64,000 nt of DNA from Astragalus membranaceus (taxonomy: Eukaryota; Streptophyta; Magnoliopsida; Fabales; Fabaceae), in assembly GCA_039519185.1 (NCBI GenBank), contig CM076849.1, positions 103,807,077 to 103,871,076 on the forward strand, written 5' to 3'. Within the stretch, counting starts at the first letter, position 1; each line of letters opens with the position of its first letter. The position numbers were made by a program, and so were the translations under genes. The notes under the pieces are model-generated. The model was not told the DNA's origin, made no database searches, and saw nothing but the letters and a program-made list of their open reading frames with translations. This document shows, one piece after another, positions 1-12,239 of the stretch.

Positions 1-1790
1 CAATTTATTAAACCATTACAACAAAAGCTGACATAACAATGTCCTATTTGTTAATCGAATTACCGACTGCACAACGATTGCTAATCCCGGTAATTCGAGT
101 TCTTAAATTATTAATCGAAATGCCGACTGCACAACTATTGCTAATCCCGGAAAATCGTGAATTTAATTTAACATGATCCGGCTGCACAACGCTTGCTAAT
201 CCCTGGAACCATGTGTTTAACCTTAGCACAAACCGGCTGCACAACGCTTGCTAATCCCGGTAACCCACGAATAGACCACGCCAAGACGTATACTGGGCCT
301 AGGGTGAGGGCTCATGACTTCCCTTCCTAGTATGCTACTTGTCGGGTCGTCACCCAACGAACGATATATACGACAATACATATCAACGATCACCAAAGGA
401 TCAAACATAAGCTTATGATATTTATTCCATTTCATTCCATAGTCCATTTATGAAGTATGCTATGAACTTCCAGAATTATAATCAATTCCAGGTCTTATAT
501 CCATATATAAGTTCAGCCCAACCATTACTCGGTGTGCTCACACGTAATCTAGGGTTTTCGTTCTTGACCAAATAGGTTTCAAGACTCTTTTTCAAAAATA
601 TAGTTTGAACGGTTTGAAATTATGTTTTCAATAGGTTGGTAGCTTTAAAATCGTTTAAGGAAGGGATTTGGAAAGGTTCGGGATTGAACGGAGCGTTGAA
701 ACGAGAAAAACGGAGTGACGCATCAGAATGAACAGTGGCGCGTGGCGCGCGACTCGTGCGCGAGTTAGGCGCCAGTTGACAGAACCACCAGTCTGATGCC
801 CAACTCGCAATTTTCTCACTTTCGTTCTCCGTTCGCTCTCGATTCGATTCCTAATTTCCGTTCCACCTGAAACCCAGAAAATTGGCAATATTCCAGAGTA
901 CATTTCAATGCAAAAACATTGTCAAAAATCGTTTCAATTCGCTTATGATTCTCAAAACCGTAAAATGTCAATTTCTCCAAAACTCAGAATTTGTTTCAAA
1001 CACCTTAAAGACTCGGTTTCAAGTAAAATTTCAGAATATACCAAGGTTCAAAACATTCAATTTATTCCCCTAATCGTGAGTAGAACTCACAGGTAAGTCG
1101 AAATCCCGAGAGTTGAGCCGAAGAACGAAGTCACCAAACCGAACACGAAAAATCCCCGAAATTGAGCTCCAATCGATTCCGAGACAGCAACACCTCCTAT
1201 GGCCAATTTGAACTCAGCAACACTACCACTTCCGAAGCAAATGCAGGTTCGAAATCTTCCTCCTAGTGGCCCCTCCTGAACATGCAAGGTGACCCCTTAC
1301 TCAATAGACTTCTATTCTCCCCCTATGGAGATGCAAGAAATCGAAAATGGAAGGAAAGGAAATGGCTTGGTTCAGCTCACAATGCTTATACCAGAAGAAC
1401 AAGGAAGACAAAAGGAATTCAATGGTCCGAAATGTACTTACATGCAACCAGTAAATGAACTCAGCCCAAGTTTTCTTCCTCCTCTCCACTTCGCCCTCTC
1501 CTTCTTCTTTTCTCAGATTTTTGGTCGTCTTCTTCTTTCTGTTTTTAGAATTGAGTTTAAGTGAGAGGGTGTGAGTGGGTCCAGTTTTACTTTGGGGCTG
1601 AGGGTGGGTCAAAGGTGCGAAATGACCATAGTGCCCCCCAGCTCCAAATCTTCTTTTAATTCCTTGTTTTGGGACATAATTCGAGGGTTAGAATACTAAT
1701 ATGGTTACGAATCGCGGATTATTATTTTCCTCGGTTAGGAATTGTTTAAAGTCCATATAATTCGAAATTTTAAAATTTAGGGATGTTACA
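1..1790 (-). mobile_element. LTR of a Tekay-like Ty3/gypsy family, cut by the window edge
   Basis: Read on the minus strand, this begins at 1790 with the same terminal 22 bases as the LTR of the intact chromovirus at 36720-46160. It also carries the same later landmarks: the GACGACCCGACAAGTAGCAT block (here near 330-360) and tandem copies of a GGGATTAGCA-type unit (here 60-270). Other parts have diverged. The remainder and any internal region lie left of the window, so it could be a 5' LTR of a minus-strand element or a solo LTR. Its outer edge at 1790 lands inside a transposase reading frame. The expected duplication TTCTG (1791-1795) cannot be checked. The short open frames here are non-coding shadows. 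Confidence 0.8.
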
Positions 1791-3505
1791 TTCTGTGCTA
1801 TGTGGCGAATACAAAAGACGTGTTTCCAGTTGGTGTTTAGACGCCTAACAGCACTTTTGATAGACTCGTGTCTATCCGATATCAAACAAAGACCCTCCTG
1901 TGGTGTCACAAACTCTCTTAAACGAGATAGGAAGAAATACCAAGCCTCTGTTGTCTCACCCTCGACAACTGCATACGCAATTGGGAAGGTGCCGTTTCTT
2001 CCGTCTTGTGCGATTGCCAAAAGAAGAACCCCTTTGTACCTACCATACAACCATGTTCCATCAACAGAGACCACTGGTTTGCAGAATTTAAAGCCTTTTA
2101 TGCACGGGACAAAACTCCAAAAGATGCGGTGGAATACACCTTTGTTGGTAACTTGTTGTCCATTCTCATAGAATGGTTTGGACTGCCAGTCGATAACTGT
2201 GCCTGGTATATAGTAATAGAAACCATTTAGGCATCTGGTTACTTTATTGTCAGAGTCTTCCCAATTACCGTAGACTTTTTTGATTGCTTTTTGTTTAGCA
2301 ATCCAAGCCTTCCTGTAGGAACTCGTGTACGCGAACTGCTCCTTGATGTGTGCAATCAACACAGCCACTGATATTGTTGGGTCCCCCCTTACAAGTGGAA
2401 GGATACGAGAACATATGAAGGAGGAGGACAGCTGGAGGTGATCTTGGGAAATAGTGGATGTTGTACATGTGTGTGGGTGAGTCAACTGTGTAATCCCCCA
2501 CAACCCAGATTTTGCTCCGAGCCTCACAACACACCTCCACAAACACATATCGTGAACACAAGAAACCTCTCAAACTGTACTACTAGATTTGTTGACTTGG
2601 TATGCAACAGAATTGTTTAGGTGATATGTTTGGATGAATTGTATGGCTATTTGTTTTGTGGGAAATTTCATTTTGAGTTTGAGTTCGTTTGGGTCTTCAT
2701 TGGATAAAACTTGGTTCCGGTCCATGGCATGGCCAAACTCTAAATCATAAGGTTCTGGGTTATCAGCGGTGACGTTTTGAAAGTGTGAGACAGGCTCGCG
2801 GAATGCAACACCTATGTTGGGGTTAGTTTGAATTGGTTCCTGAGCGTCTTCACACTGAAGAATTTCATCTTCATCATCGCTATAATCCCCAACGTCCTCA
2901 TTATGGACACCAACAAACATACTAAACGACGGGGTATTAGTTTGAGTAACTGGAGGGTTAGTTGTATTAAGGTCAATAGGGTTTTGTGAGGATGATGGTG
3001 CAAAGTGATGGTGAGGTGTTGAAGGACTATAATGCATGTCAGTTTGGGATGATGAAGGATTGAAGTGAGGATAAACAGGTTGAATGAGATCAGTGTATGG
3101 TTCAAATGTTTGTTGACAAAAAAGGGATGTTGTGTGGTGATGAAGATGGAATAGAGTGGGGGTGACTTACCTGGGTATTGTTTGAAGCCGCATCAACCAA
3201 ATCTGCGTATATTTCTGGTGTACATATATACCTTGACCTCTACATTATTGGTAATGCTCCATCATCATTTCAACATCTTCATCGGATGTAATTTCGAAGC
3301 CCGCATAAAAGTCATCGCCAGCTGTGAGTGTTGTGGGGTACCGATATGTAATACTAGAAACCATTCTAGAATGGTCAGGAGATATTTTTTTTTCAATGGC
3401 TTGTTTAACTTGAGGTAGTTTGAATTTAGAGTTGAGTTTGACAAGGGTGTAGTTATCACATCTAAACAACAAACCCTGAGTATTTGATTTTTCCGACATA
3501 ACCAT
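1791..3505 (-). pseudogene. MuDR-type (MULE) transposase, broken
   Basis: Three parts of a Mutator-like transposase can be read on the minus strand. 3505-3245 resembles the N-terminal PB1-like part; the frame is lost near 3247, after which NNVEVKVYMYTRN-like residues continue in another frame. 3037-2570 has an acidic linker and then the start of the DNA-binding domain (LKLKMKFPTKQIAIQFIQTY). 2548-1791 has the rest of that domain (Cys/His residues, ending THPHTC) and the MULE DDE core, with VVSVDGTWL for the first Asp and LISDRHESI for the second. 3037-1791 is one continuous frame except for a single TGA near 2570. The frame ends at FCIRHIAQN, where the LTR at 1-1790 was inserted, so the third catalytic residue and the C-terminus are missing. 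The product would cut and paste its own element; here it is dead. Confidence 0.85.
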
Positions 3506-3659
3506 TGTAAAACACCGTGATAAAAACTGGGGTTGGAGTTGGAGCCATTGATGAAGTTGGGAGTAGGAGGGTGTCTTTGAGTTTTAGTTGGTAGTAGGAG
3601 GATTTGTAAATGTGTGGTTAGTGGTGGGAGATGTAGTGCCTATTTATTGAAATTTAGAC

Positions 3660-3775
3660 GGTTTAGATTGCACTAAGGGGTTTTCGTTTTGAAGGCCAAG
3701 ATTGCACCGGGACTTTTGAAGGCTACGATTGCACCAACAGTTTTAACGGCCACGATTCCACCGGCAGTTTTGAAG
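3660..3775. repeat. Inverted-orientation copies of the 53-bp dimer repeat
   Basis: Four degenerate units of the type 'gacggtttagattgcac / ggccaagattgcaccg' lie just upstream of the transposase pseudogene. They are the reverse complement of the array at 5256-5500. Together they bracket the AT-rich repeats between them, which would fit subterminal or terminal inverted regions of a MULE. No clean terminus was found. Confidence 0.55.
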
Positions 3776-3879
3776 CATTCAAAGTGGACTATTCAGCGTG
3801 TATTCTGCAGACTAAACTATGCATCATTCAGAGTGAACTGTGCAGCTCTCATCGTTCAGAGTGTAAAAATTATTTAGTC

Positions 3880-5220
3880 AAAAAAAGGGTAAAAAAATGA
3901 GGTCAAAAACCATTTTCGGTTTAGGTGAAAAAATGAGTATTGTGACACTTTCTAGTAAAACAATTACTTATTGAAACCTTTTTAAAATGTTTTTTTCCCA
4001 ACACTACACTTTAGTATTATACTTTGTCTACAAGGTATATTATTTAAAAAATTTAAAATTATTTTAATTCTGGGAAAAATGGACAAAAAATTGGGTCAAA
4101 AACCATTTTAAGTTTAGTTGAAAAAATGATTTTTATCATACTTTCTAGTAAATAAATTTCTTATTAAACCAATTTTTAAATTTTTTTTCCCAACACAAGA
4201 CATTAGTATTATACTTTTTCTACAAGGTATAATATTTAAAAAATTAAAAAAAAAATTAAATTCGTGGGAAAAATGGTCCTAAACTTAGGTAAAAAACCGT
4301 TTTTGACATTTAGTCAAAATTTGTTTCAATCTTCAATTCCTATCTTCTACACCTCCAAATTAATGCAATAACTAATAAATCCATTTGGCCTACTTTACTT
4401 CAGGACCTCTACTATCATGTCATATAAATTTTTTAATTTTATTAAATTTTTTAACCTAATGTAAAATTCATTTAACCTAGACAATACTATGACACTTCCA
4501 TAAGGACAAAGACAAGTGAATACTTGTCATAAACCATGTGAAAGACATCTGAATAACCTAGTGACAAGCAACTTCAGAAAGGCATGTGAATTAGTGTCAT
4601 AAAGAGTTATTAGGGTCATGTGAATAACCTAGACACAAGTATATGGAGAAAGTCATGTGAACTACTTTAATAAGGGTAGAACACAAAAATCAAAATCATC
4701 ATTTACACTCCTACACCCATTTTGGTCGTGGCAATATAGGGTATATTTTTTAAAAAAAATTCAAAAAAAAAATTAAAGGGAAATAATGGACAAAAAATTG
4801 GGCAAAAAACCATTTTAAGTTTAGGTGAAAAAATGATTTTTAACACACTTTATAGTAAATAAATTAGTTATTAAAACATTTTTTATATTTTTTTTCCCAA
4901 GACTACACTTTAGTATTATACTTTATCTACAAGGTATATTAATTAAAAAATTTAAAATTATTTTAATTTGTGGGAAAAATGGACAAACAATTGGGTCAAA
5001 AAGCATTTTAACTTTAGTTGAAAAAATGATTTTTATCACACTTTCTAGTAAATAAATTACTTATTAAACCAATTTTTAAATTTTTTTCCCAACCCAAGAC
5101 ATTAGTATTATACTTTGTCTACAAGGTATAATATTTAAAAAATTAAAAAAATAAATAAATTCGTGGGAAAAATGGTCCTAAACTTAGGTAAAAAACCGTT
5201 TTTGACACTTAGTCAAAATT
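3880..5220 (+). repeat. AT-rich direct repeats, ~190-250 bp units
   Basis: The block 3888-4330 (GGTCAAAAACCATTTT, TTTCTAGTAAA, ACATTAGTATTATACTTT, TCTACAAGGTATA, GTGGGAAAAATGG in that order) recurs at about 4780-5220 with the same order and spacing. Within each block a shorter unit is repeated about twice (near 3888/4078 and 4780/4980). The 450 bases between the blocks (4331-4779) hold a second motif, CATGTGAATAACCTAG with variants. No coding potential is visible. Confidence 0.7.
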
Positions 5221-5255
5221 TGGTGCTTATAAATGTATAAATATCAGCTTTAAAC

Positions 5256-5500
5256 TTCGGTGCAATCTAGACCGTTCAAACTGTCGGTGCAATCTTGGCC
5301 GTTTAAACTTTGGTGCAATCTACACCGTTTAAACTGTCGGTTCAATCTGGGCCGTTTAAACTTTGGTGAAATCTACACCGTTTAAACTGTCGGTGCAATC
5401 TGGGCCGTTTAAACTTTGGTGCAATCTACACCGTTTAAACTGTCGGTGCAATCTGGACCGTTTAAACTTTGGTGCAATTTACACCGTTTAAACTGTACTA
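5256..5500 (+). repeat. Minisatellite with a 53-bp dimeric unit
   Basis: Two half-units alternate about nine times: one reads GGTGCAATCTACACCGTTTA and the other GGTGCAATCTGGGCCGTTTA, each followed by AAACT. The dimer period is about 53 bp. The same motif in reverse complement lies at 3660-3775. Confidence 0.8.
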
Positions 5501-5608
5501 TTCTTACAACTATTGTGTTTGGACTAAATTAGCACATTTTTATGTGTTAGTCGTGAATAATTAATTCTCAAAATTCTAAAGAATTTCAAGCCAATTTTTA
5601 TAGTTGCA

Positions 5609-5839
5609 TTATACATTCTTTTTCTGAAAACTGCAATTAGACCCATTTACCTTCTTTTTCTGAACTGTTTTTACTTTGCCACTTTCGGCATAGCATTTAC
5701 GAGCCATTACCTGATCGCCCCGAACGGTTCCGACCTTCTCGTTGGGGAGAGGAAATTTGAGGCACAGATGCGGGTAAGATATGGCCGCCATGAGTGCATT
5801 GAGGGTCGGTCTGCCTACTATGACGTCGTAGGAGGACAT
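5609..5839 (-). pseudogene. Ty3/gypsy protease-region scrap
   Basis: A 76-codon minus-strand frame contains SSYDVIVGRPTLNALMAAIS, then LCLKFPLPNEKVGTVRGDQ and ARKCY. This matches the conserved segment after the aspartic protease in Tat/Ogre-type Ty3/gypsy polyproteins (S-x-Y-x-x-I-x-GRPTLN ... G-x-V-x-GDQ-x-x-AR-x-CY). The catalytic DSG/DTG part and everything downstream are absent. It is an isolated remnant with no LTR that I could attach to it. Confidence 0.7.
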
Positions 5840-5844
5840 TGCAA

Positions 5845-6640
5845 CAGCTTGGTCAATTTTAACAAAAACTTGGGTAATTGTGAAGGGTGGTTAGTGATGT
5901 GGTCCAAAATAAGAAATTAGATGTCATTTCAACACCACATGTCATTGTTTTTACCTTTATAGGTCTCATCCCACTCCTTTAGTACCTACTTTAACTGTAA
6001 TGGTCAGTTTCGAAGGGAAAAAATGAAAATAATAGGTTGGTAAAATTTTAGAAAAACAGGGGTAATTGTGAGGGGAAGTTGGTGATTTGGTTCAAAATGA
6101 GAAATTAGATGTCATTTTAACAGCCTATGTGATTGTGCTTACATTTATGGGGCTTAACCCACTCCTTTAGTACGTGCTTGAAGTCTCATGGTCTGTTTCC
6201 CAAGGAATAAATGAAAATAACAGGTGGGCCAATTATAAGTAAAACTTGGGTATTTGTGAAGGGAAGTTGGTGATCTGTTTCAAACTGAGAAATTAGATGT
6301 CATCTGAACACTCCATATCATTGTTCTTACATTTGTGGGTCACAAGGAAAATATGAAAATAGCAGGTTGCTCAATTTTAATAACAACTTGGGTAATTGTG
6401 AAGGACAGTTGGTGATATGGTTCAATTTCAAATTATATGCCATTTGAACACCCCCCCCCCCATGACCTTGTGTTCACATTTATGGGTCCAACCCACTGAT
6501 TTAGTACCCTCTTATACTCTCATGGTCAGTTTCACAAGGAAATGATGAAAATAACAGGTTGGTCATTTATACGAAAACTTGGGTATTTGTGAGGGGAGTT
6601 GGTAATATGATTCAAACTGAGAAATTAGATGTCATTTGGT
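5845..6640 (+). repeat. Tandem array, ~180-200-bp units, about five copies
   Basis: A unit containing AACTTGGGTAATTGTGAAGG, then GTTGGTGAT-TGGTTCAAA, GAGAAATTAGATGTCATTT and CCCACTCCTTTAGTACC recurs near 5866, 6057, 6240, 6385 and 6570. Spacing is irregular and the fourth unit is shortened. No coding potential. Confidence 0.7.
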
Positions 6641-7740
6641 GATCTTAAGCATATATGAGTTTAACATTCCTATTCAGGTGGGGAATTCATTTATACCATT
6701 AAGTAATCATATGCTTAAATAGTACACAAATGAAAGAAAATTCGTATATAACATATGCATAAATAATAGCCAACCAATGGTTAGATTACATTACATTAAG
6801 AAATGACCTTATCAAAAAGGGTTATTATGCAAAATAAGTTACATATGGCCAAACTTCATATTAGCTAAGAGACTGAGAGATACTAGAAAAGATGGATGTA
6901 GTCGATGCAACAAGAGGGTTGAACTAAAAGCAGAATACAAAATTTACAATCACAATAGTGATCAAGTAACCACATACATAACACATGCCTTACAAAAAAT
7001 AGAAACTCCAAGATGGTACTCACAAATTACTAAGGGTCCTATATAGTACTCATGTTCCCTCATGTTGTTTCACAGTGAGTTGTAAAAGAAAAAGAAATTA
7101 TTAAAACATGTTTGTTAAAGCTTTCAAAATTTTGGTTAATTGAGGTGGTAAATTGGTCAAATTTTTTAACATTTGTCAATTTGAACCATTTAACCAACTC
7201 ACAAACATAAATAACCACCATTTTTTAAAAGAGTTAACCAACTTGTTTTTAAAGAGTTAACCATTACACATGACACTGATTGCAGGTGTCATCCTAGCTA
7301 TAGTTCATTCTTCAAATTTAGCATTTCTCGCCATTTAACATTCGTACTATACCCGTGCAAAAGTTCTCAAACCAGAATCATGATACTCATATCATTAAAT
7401 TTCATTTTTACTTCCAAGATAGTATAATCAAAGTTCTTTGAAAAATAGCATTTTTACACCAATAAAAGGGAAATTTGAATACAGTAACTCCAATAAGGTA
7501 ATAAGTTAACAATTACAATCATCACTTTGAAAATGGTACAAGAATTGTTATCAAAGATAATAACTAGGAAACAATAGCTATATACAAATTTAAAACTATA
7601 ATCAATGAGAAAAATGTTTTAAACTGACACCTACTCCTAAATAAGTTTTAAAGTCAATAACTCATCCAAGATTGACTTCTCTGTTTTAAACATGACACAG
7701 TTAAAACGTTTGATATCCAAGATTGACTTCTCTGTTTTAA
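6641..7740. other. No recognisable feature
   Basis: AT-rich sequence without a credible reading frame, LTR edge or tandem repeat. The last 60 bases already contain AGTTAAAACGTTTGATAT, a motif also present in the Athila LTR to the right, so the true left edge of that LTR may lie a little left of 7741. Confidence 0.4.
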
Positions 7741-8157
7741 ACTGGACGCACGGACCGGGCATGAAGGCGCACGGACCGGGCTCCAGTTAAAACGTTTGAT
7801 ATTCAGTCAGTTCATAAGGTGCACGGATCGGGCCTGAAGGCGCACGGACCGAGCTTATGTTTCTATCACTTCGCTCCTTTTTCTTCCTTTTTGTACGCAA
7901 ACGAGGCGCACGGACCGGGCTTGTCACACACGGACCGGACCCATGACTTTTGCTTGCAACTTCATTTTTCTTTGCTCCTTTTTGCATGTGTCTTTGATCC
8001 TTGTATTTTAAAAACCCAAAATTCTTTATTTACCTCAAAGCAAGTCCTGAAAATAAAAACAAACATATTGTAGTAAAATAGCTCAAAATAGAACTAAAAT
8101 TCCACACATGTTACTAAAATTAAATTACTAAAAAGGCACTAAAAGTTGGACTTATCA
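7741..8157 (-). mobile_element. Athila 3' LTR, truncated
   Basis: The right 400 bases match 20535-20890 in the right-hand LTR almost base for base. This includes the GGCGCACGGACCGGGC repeats and the closing segment up to GGACTTATCA, the plus-strand form of a TGATAAGTCC LTR start. The sequence left of 7741 does not match the remaining ~950 bases of the other LTR, so most of this LTR has been deleted or replaced. Confidence 0.8.
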
Positions 8158-8175
8158 AACTCCCCCATGCTTGAA
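8158..8175 (-). other. Athila polypurine tract
   Basis: On the minus strand, GCATGGGGGAGTT directly precedes the TGATAAGTCC LTR start. This is the position and composition of the plus-strand priming site. Confidence 0.75.
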
Positions 8176-8639
8176 TCTTTGCTTGTCCTCAAGCAAGAAC
8201 AATTCAAATAGTAGCAGCACATTTTAGTAGAAGTATTGTCATTAGAGCTCAACCAAATTTATTTTTCAAGGACTTTGCTCTCCGAGTACACTTCTCACAC
8301 TTCTTTATGTTCTTCATGAACTTTTCAACCCAAAAACTATTCTAAGTGAGTGTGTGCACTCATATGTCTGGTCTAGTTACACAAATAGACACAAAATTTC
8401 GTCTTGTCTCATTTAGAGATAGCCTTCCGAGATTGGGCTTTACTTGATTACAAAGAAAAAACAGAATTGACTTTTGATCCTTGGGATTTATTTATACCAA
8501 CAATTGGCTGTCAGGGCATTTTTGAGATTTTTCAGTCACTCCACTTTTTGTGAGTCCAAAAAATTTGGATTTTCTACTCAGCAAGAGCAGCTTAGTATAT
8601 ATAATTTTTCACTTCATTAACCCCCCAACTTGTTTCATT

Positions 8640-9980
8640 TCTGTTGATCTTTGCATACCTATCAGCAGTTGGTATTTTCTTTACCCCTGCACTTTAGTTG
8701 GCTTAAGCATGTGCATGTTGACGCATAACTCAAGGTCAATTTTCGTGCTACCTTCCACTTCATCAATATCATCCAATTTGGCATCAAGCCCTAGTTTTTC
8801 AGCTATGTAGGTAACCAGTCCTCCAACTACAGTTAGCCCTTTACCATGTTCATCTACACTAGATAAATGGCTAATCATATAATAGCTAGTGTTCACAGCC
8901 CGACCAAGCACCATTGCCCAAAGAATAAACAACTCAGCAGCTTCTCCTCTGCCAAACAAAGTACACGCCATTGCCTTGTGGATATACCGGAAAACCGGAT
9001 TATGAATTAGGCTGGCTTTGACGTACCTTGCCTCATAGTGACTTTCACTTGTGATTTGTGCCCAGAAGGCTTGAGGATTGAAACCTTCCAGCTTTGTTGT
9101 GGGGTTTTTGGAATCATGAATTGCACCGTATTCTCAAAACCGAGCAGCTCACAAAATTCTGTCAACGTTAACTCAAAATCCACATTGCAAAACTTAAATG
9201 ACAGATTATGGTTTGGATTGAGAACATTGATTTTGTCTTCATAAAAATGCAGTGAGCTAAGAAATTCAAGAATTATTCCCTCATAGGTACACCGGGGTGT
9301 TTCCATAAAATCAATCCAGCCAACATTGTTAAACAGCATTCTCACATTATCATCCAGCCCAGGTGTTTCAAGAGAGATATAATTAGGGTACCTGGTGGGG
9401 ACTAGCGTCCTGCTGAGAAGCTTTTCAAAGTTCTCTCGTTGTGTGCTATTCTTGAAAACAATTCCATGGGCATTGCTTGAAGTAGACCCTGGACCACCCC
9501 TCTTTCATTTTTGGCCAGTGGCAGTACTGGCAACATCAGAAACCTTGGCTCTTTTGGGACCCATTTTCGCAACTTCTCAAATTTGCGGTTTAGGGTATTG
9601 GAAAAATTTGGGGGTTTTGAGAGAATTTTGGTGAAAGTGGTGATTGGATGAAGTTTTGGTGTTGGTTATGGAGGTTTGAGGTTACGGGTTTTGGGTATTT
9701 CGAATTTGGGAATTTTGGGGAAAAATGGTGATTTTGGTGAAGAACAATGGAAATGATGGATGGGTTTTGTGTTTAGGCTATGGGTTGTTGATTTGAGTAA
9801 GTTTGATGAAGATTTGGTGTAGGTTTGTGAGATTTTGGGTGTTTGGAAGGTTTGGGTATGGTGGAGTTCGTGGGAGAGAAGAAGAGAAGGAGGAGATGAT
9901 GCGTGGTTGTGAGAGAATCGTGGGTATGTACCTTTTGACTGAAACACGGAACTGGGTTTTGCAACACGCACGAACCGGCA
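8640..9980 (-). pseudogene. Athila extra ORF, second (partial) copy
   Basis: Minus-strand frames 9345-9007 (FNNVGWIDFMETPRCTY, ILEFLSSLHFY, FELTLTEFCELLGF) and 8971-8681 (LFGRGEAAELFILWAMVLGR, YYMISHL, GLVTYIAEKLGLD) resemble the accessory ORF downstream of integrase in Athila elements. The family shares LEFL, 'F-x-LGF' and 'GG-x-x-T-x-IA' segments. The two frames are separated by a frameshift near 8990. 9400-9980 corresponds to the N-terminal part and leader. The copy parallels 14370-13416 plus 10871-10470 but stops before the C-terminus. The protein's function is unknown to me; this position is sometimes called env-like, but I see no clear membrane or fusion features. Confidence 0.65.
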
Positions 9981-10004
9981 GAAATTAAACAACAGAAATA
10001 AAAG

Positions 10005-10060
10005 GGTAAAGAACCCCCCATACTTGGACTAGACATTGTCCTCAATGTATTGCAATATGA
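10005..10060 (-). other. Internal polypurine-tract-like site
   Basis: On the minus strand, TTGAGGACAATGTCTAGTCC is followed by AAGTATGGGGGGTTC. This is the same 'TTGAGGACAA ... ATGGGGG' layout as at the true tract near 8160-8200. It lies after the stop of the first extra-ORF copy and before the second copy. Confidence 0.5.
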
Positions 10061-11434
10061 AAAGCATGGAAAAGGGTAAAAACAGCTCACAAAGATCACG
10101 ACTGACCAGGCGGTGGTGCTTGGTGGAGGTTGAAATAGTTCATCAGTGACTGCAGCATAGCAGTGATATGGTCTATCTCATGACTCTGGTCCAGCTGTTC
10201 CGTATAAGAATCATGCAGCTCCCTGGACTGTCTGGCTTGTTCTTCCCTCAAAAGTTGTAACTCAGCCCCTTGCCTTAATTGCTCAGCCTCCATCCTATGA
10301 CACCACTCCTGCAAGTTAAAATTAGGTGGAGAAGGATCATCTCCCACCTCTTGTTCAACTGGTTCCTCAACCCTCTGTTGAGCCTGTTCTTCCTCTTAGT
10401 TCACCCTAGTAGCAAGTAGGTAGAGCCAATTTCCCTCAATTCTGGTATCTGTTCTGGCTCGATTATGCAATAAGATTGATCTTTGCATACATATCAGTAG
10501 TTGGTATTTTCTTTTCCCCTGAACTTTAATTGGCTTAAGCATGTGCATGCTGACGCATAACTCAAGTTCAATTTTCTTGCTACCATCCACTTCATCAATA
10601 TCATCCAATTTCGCATCAAGCCCCAGTTTTTTAGCTATGTAGGTAACCAGTCCTCCAACTACAGTTAGCCCTTTACCATGTTCAGGTACACTAGATAAAT
10701 TGCTAATCATATAATAGCTAGTGTTCACAGCCCGACCATGCACCATTGCTCAAAGAATAAACAACTCAGCAGCTTCTCCTCTGGCAAACAAGGTATACGC
10801 CATTACCCCGTGGATACACCAGAAAACCGGATTATGAATTAGGCTGGCTTTGGCATACCTTGCCTCATAGTTGTAACACCTCATTTCTACCCGGTAAAAT
10901 AATAATAAAAATCAGAGTTTTCAAAAACAAATGGATGTACATTTTCCGACTAAAACCACAAAATGAACGTAGTTAAGGTCATTGGTAAAAACAGATACAT
11001 AGCACTTTAAAAATAAGTCAACTTCCATTACTACGCAGCGGATTTTCAAAAAGGTTTTAACTCAAAATAATCACGGCCTCTTTATCCAACTTAAGACAAC
11101 TCATAAAACAGCGACAACCAACGTTAAAATTCATACAATAGGATAACAAAATAAAATAGTAATAATATGCGTTCATCCACCCCCCCCCCCCCCGAGTGCT
11201 ACGTATCAGAGCGACGACACCGACTCGATCAAACGAAGGTAAGCAGCCTTCATTCGTGATTACCTGCACGTTACCAACGGAAGGGTAACATTCAAACAGA
11301 AGGGGTGAGATATCGAACCATATAATAGAATGTATGAAAAATAATATATATCAGAATCAAAAAATCTCAATTCATCACTTCACAGCAATCAAATAACTGT
11401 AATCATCACGAATCATCAACATAACCACTCATCA

Positions 11435-11625
11435 AAATGCAAATGGGCCATCAGCGGTACCCTCAACAAAATATAATGGGCCATCAGCGGTACCCTCAAC
11501 AAAATACAAATGGGCCATCAACGGTACCCTCATCAATGATCAAACTACAAATGGGCCATCAGTGGTACCCTCAACAAAATACAAATGGGCCATCAGCGGT
11601 ACCCTCAGCAAAATACAATCCAACG
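11435..11625 (+). repeat. Short tandem repeat, 30-50-bp units, five copies
   Basis: Five copies of AATGGGCCATCAGCGGTACC followed by CTCAACAAAATA lie within the solo LTR, with small spacing differences. The translated frame (GHQRYPQQN repeats) is an accident of the array. Confidence 0.85.
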
Positions 11626-12239
11626 ACTTAACCAACAATTATCAACTAGCAACTCAACAACTTTACCAGCAATTAGCGATTGACCAATTTAACCACTTAA
11701 CCAACAATTAATCCTTTCAACAATTTAGCAATTAATAATTGACAACGTAATCAACAATTAGCCAACCGGGGGCCTAATGCGCCTAAAGCGCCCAACGACA
11801 GCAAACATGGCGCCCTATGCGCCCAGCAACAGCAAACAGTAAACAGCAACAGCAAACAGTAAACAGCAACAGCAAACAGCAACAGACAAATTTCCATCAA
11901 ACATACCTCTACTTCGGTGAATTAATTAACCTATCAAACGGTATTGAAACTTAGCAAAGGACCCCTCTATGGAAAGCTAAGAATGTCTAGTTCCTGACTA
12001 TAATTTTTATTTTGCAAAACAATGGTCCAATTCGTACAGTTTCAGTAAATAAGCAACAAGGTTCAGAAAACAGGACAGCCACCATGACCTAGCTTGTGAC
12101 ACCTCTAAAATTATCAAAACTCGGTCAAATGACATGGGACTTGAGCCTAACCCGAAACAAATTGAGTTTAGTTTTCAATGAATCAAGAATCATTCAAAAA
12201 GGAGTTCAAACGAAAACGTTATACACAAAATACCGAACC

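Noticed and set aside
1301..1612. 103-codon minus-strand frame and overlapping plus-strand frame
   Set aside because: Lies within an LTR, composition follows pyrimidine tracts, no family resemblance.
11435..11625. Regular repeats with spacers, CRISPR-like at first glance
   Set aside because: Plant LTR context, spacers are not unique and unit spacing is irregular; it is a simple tandem array.
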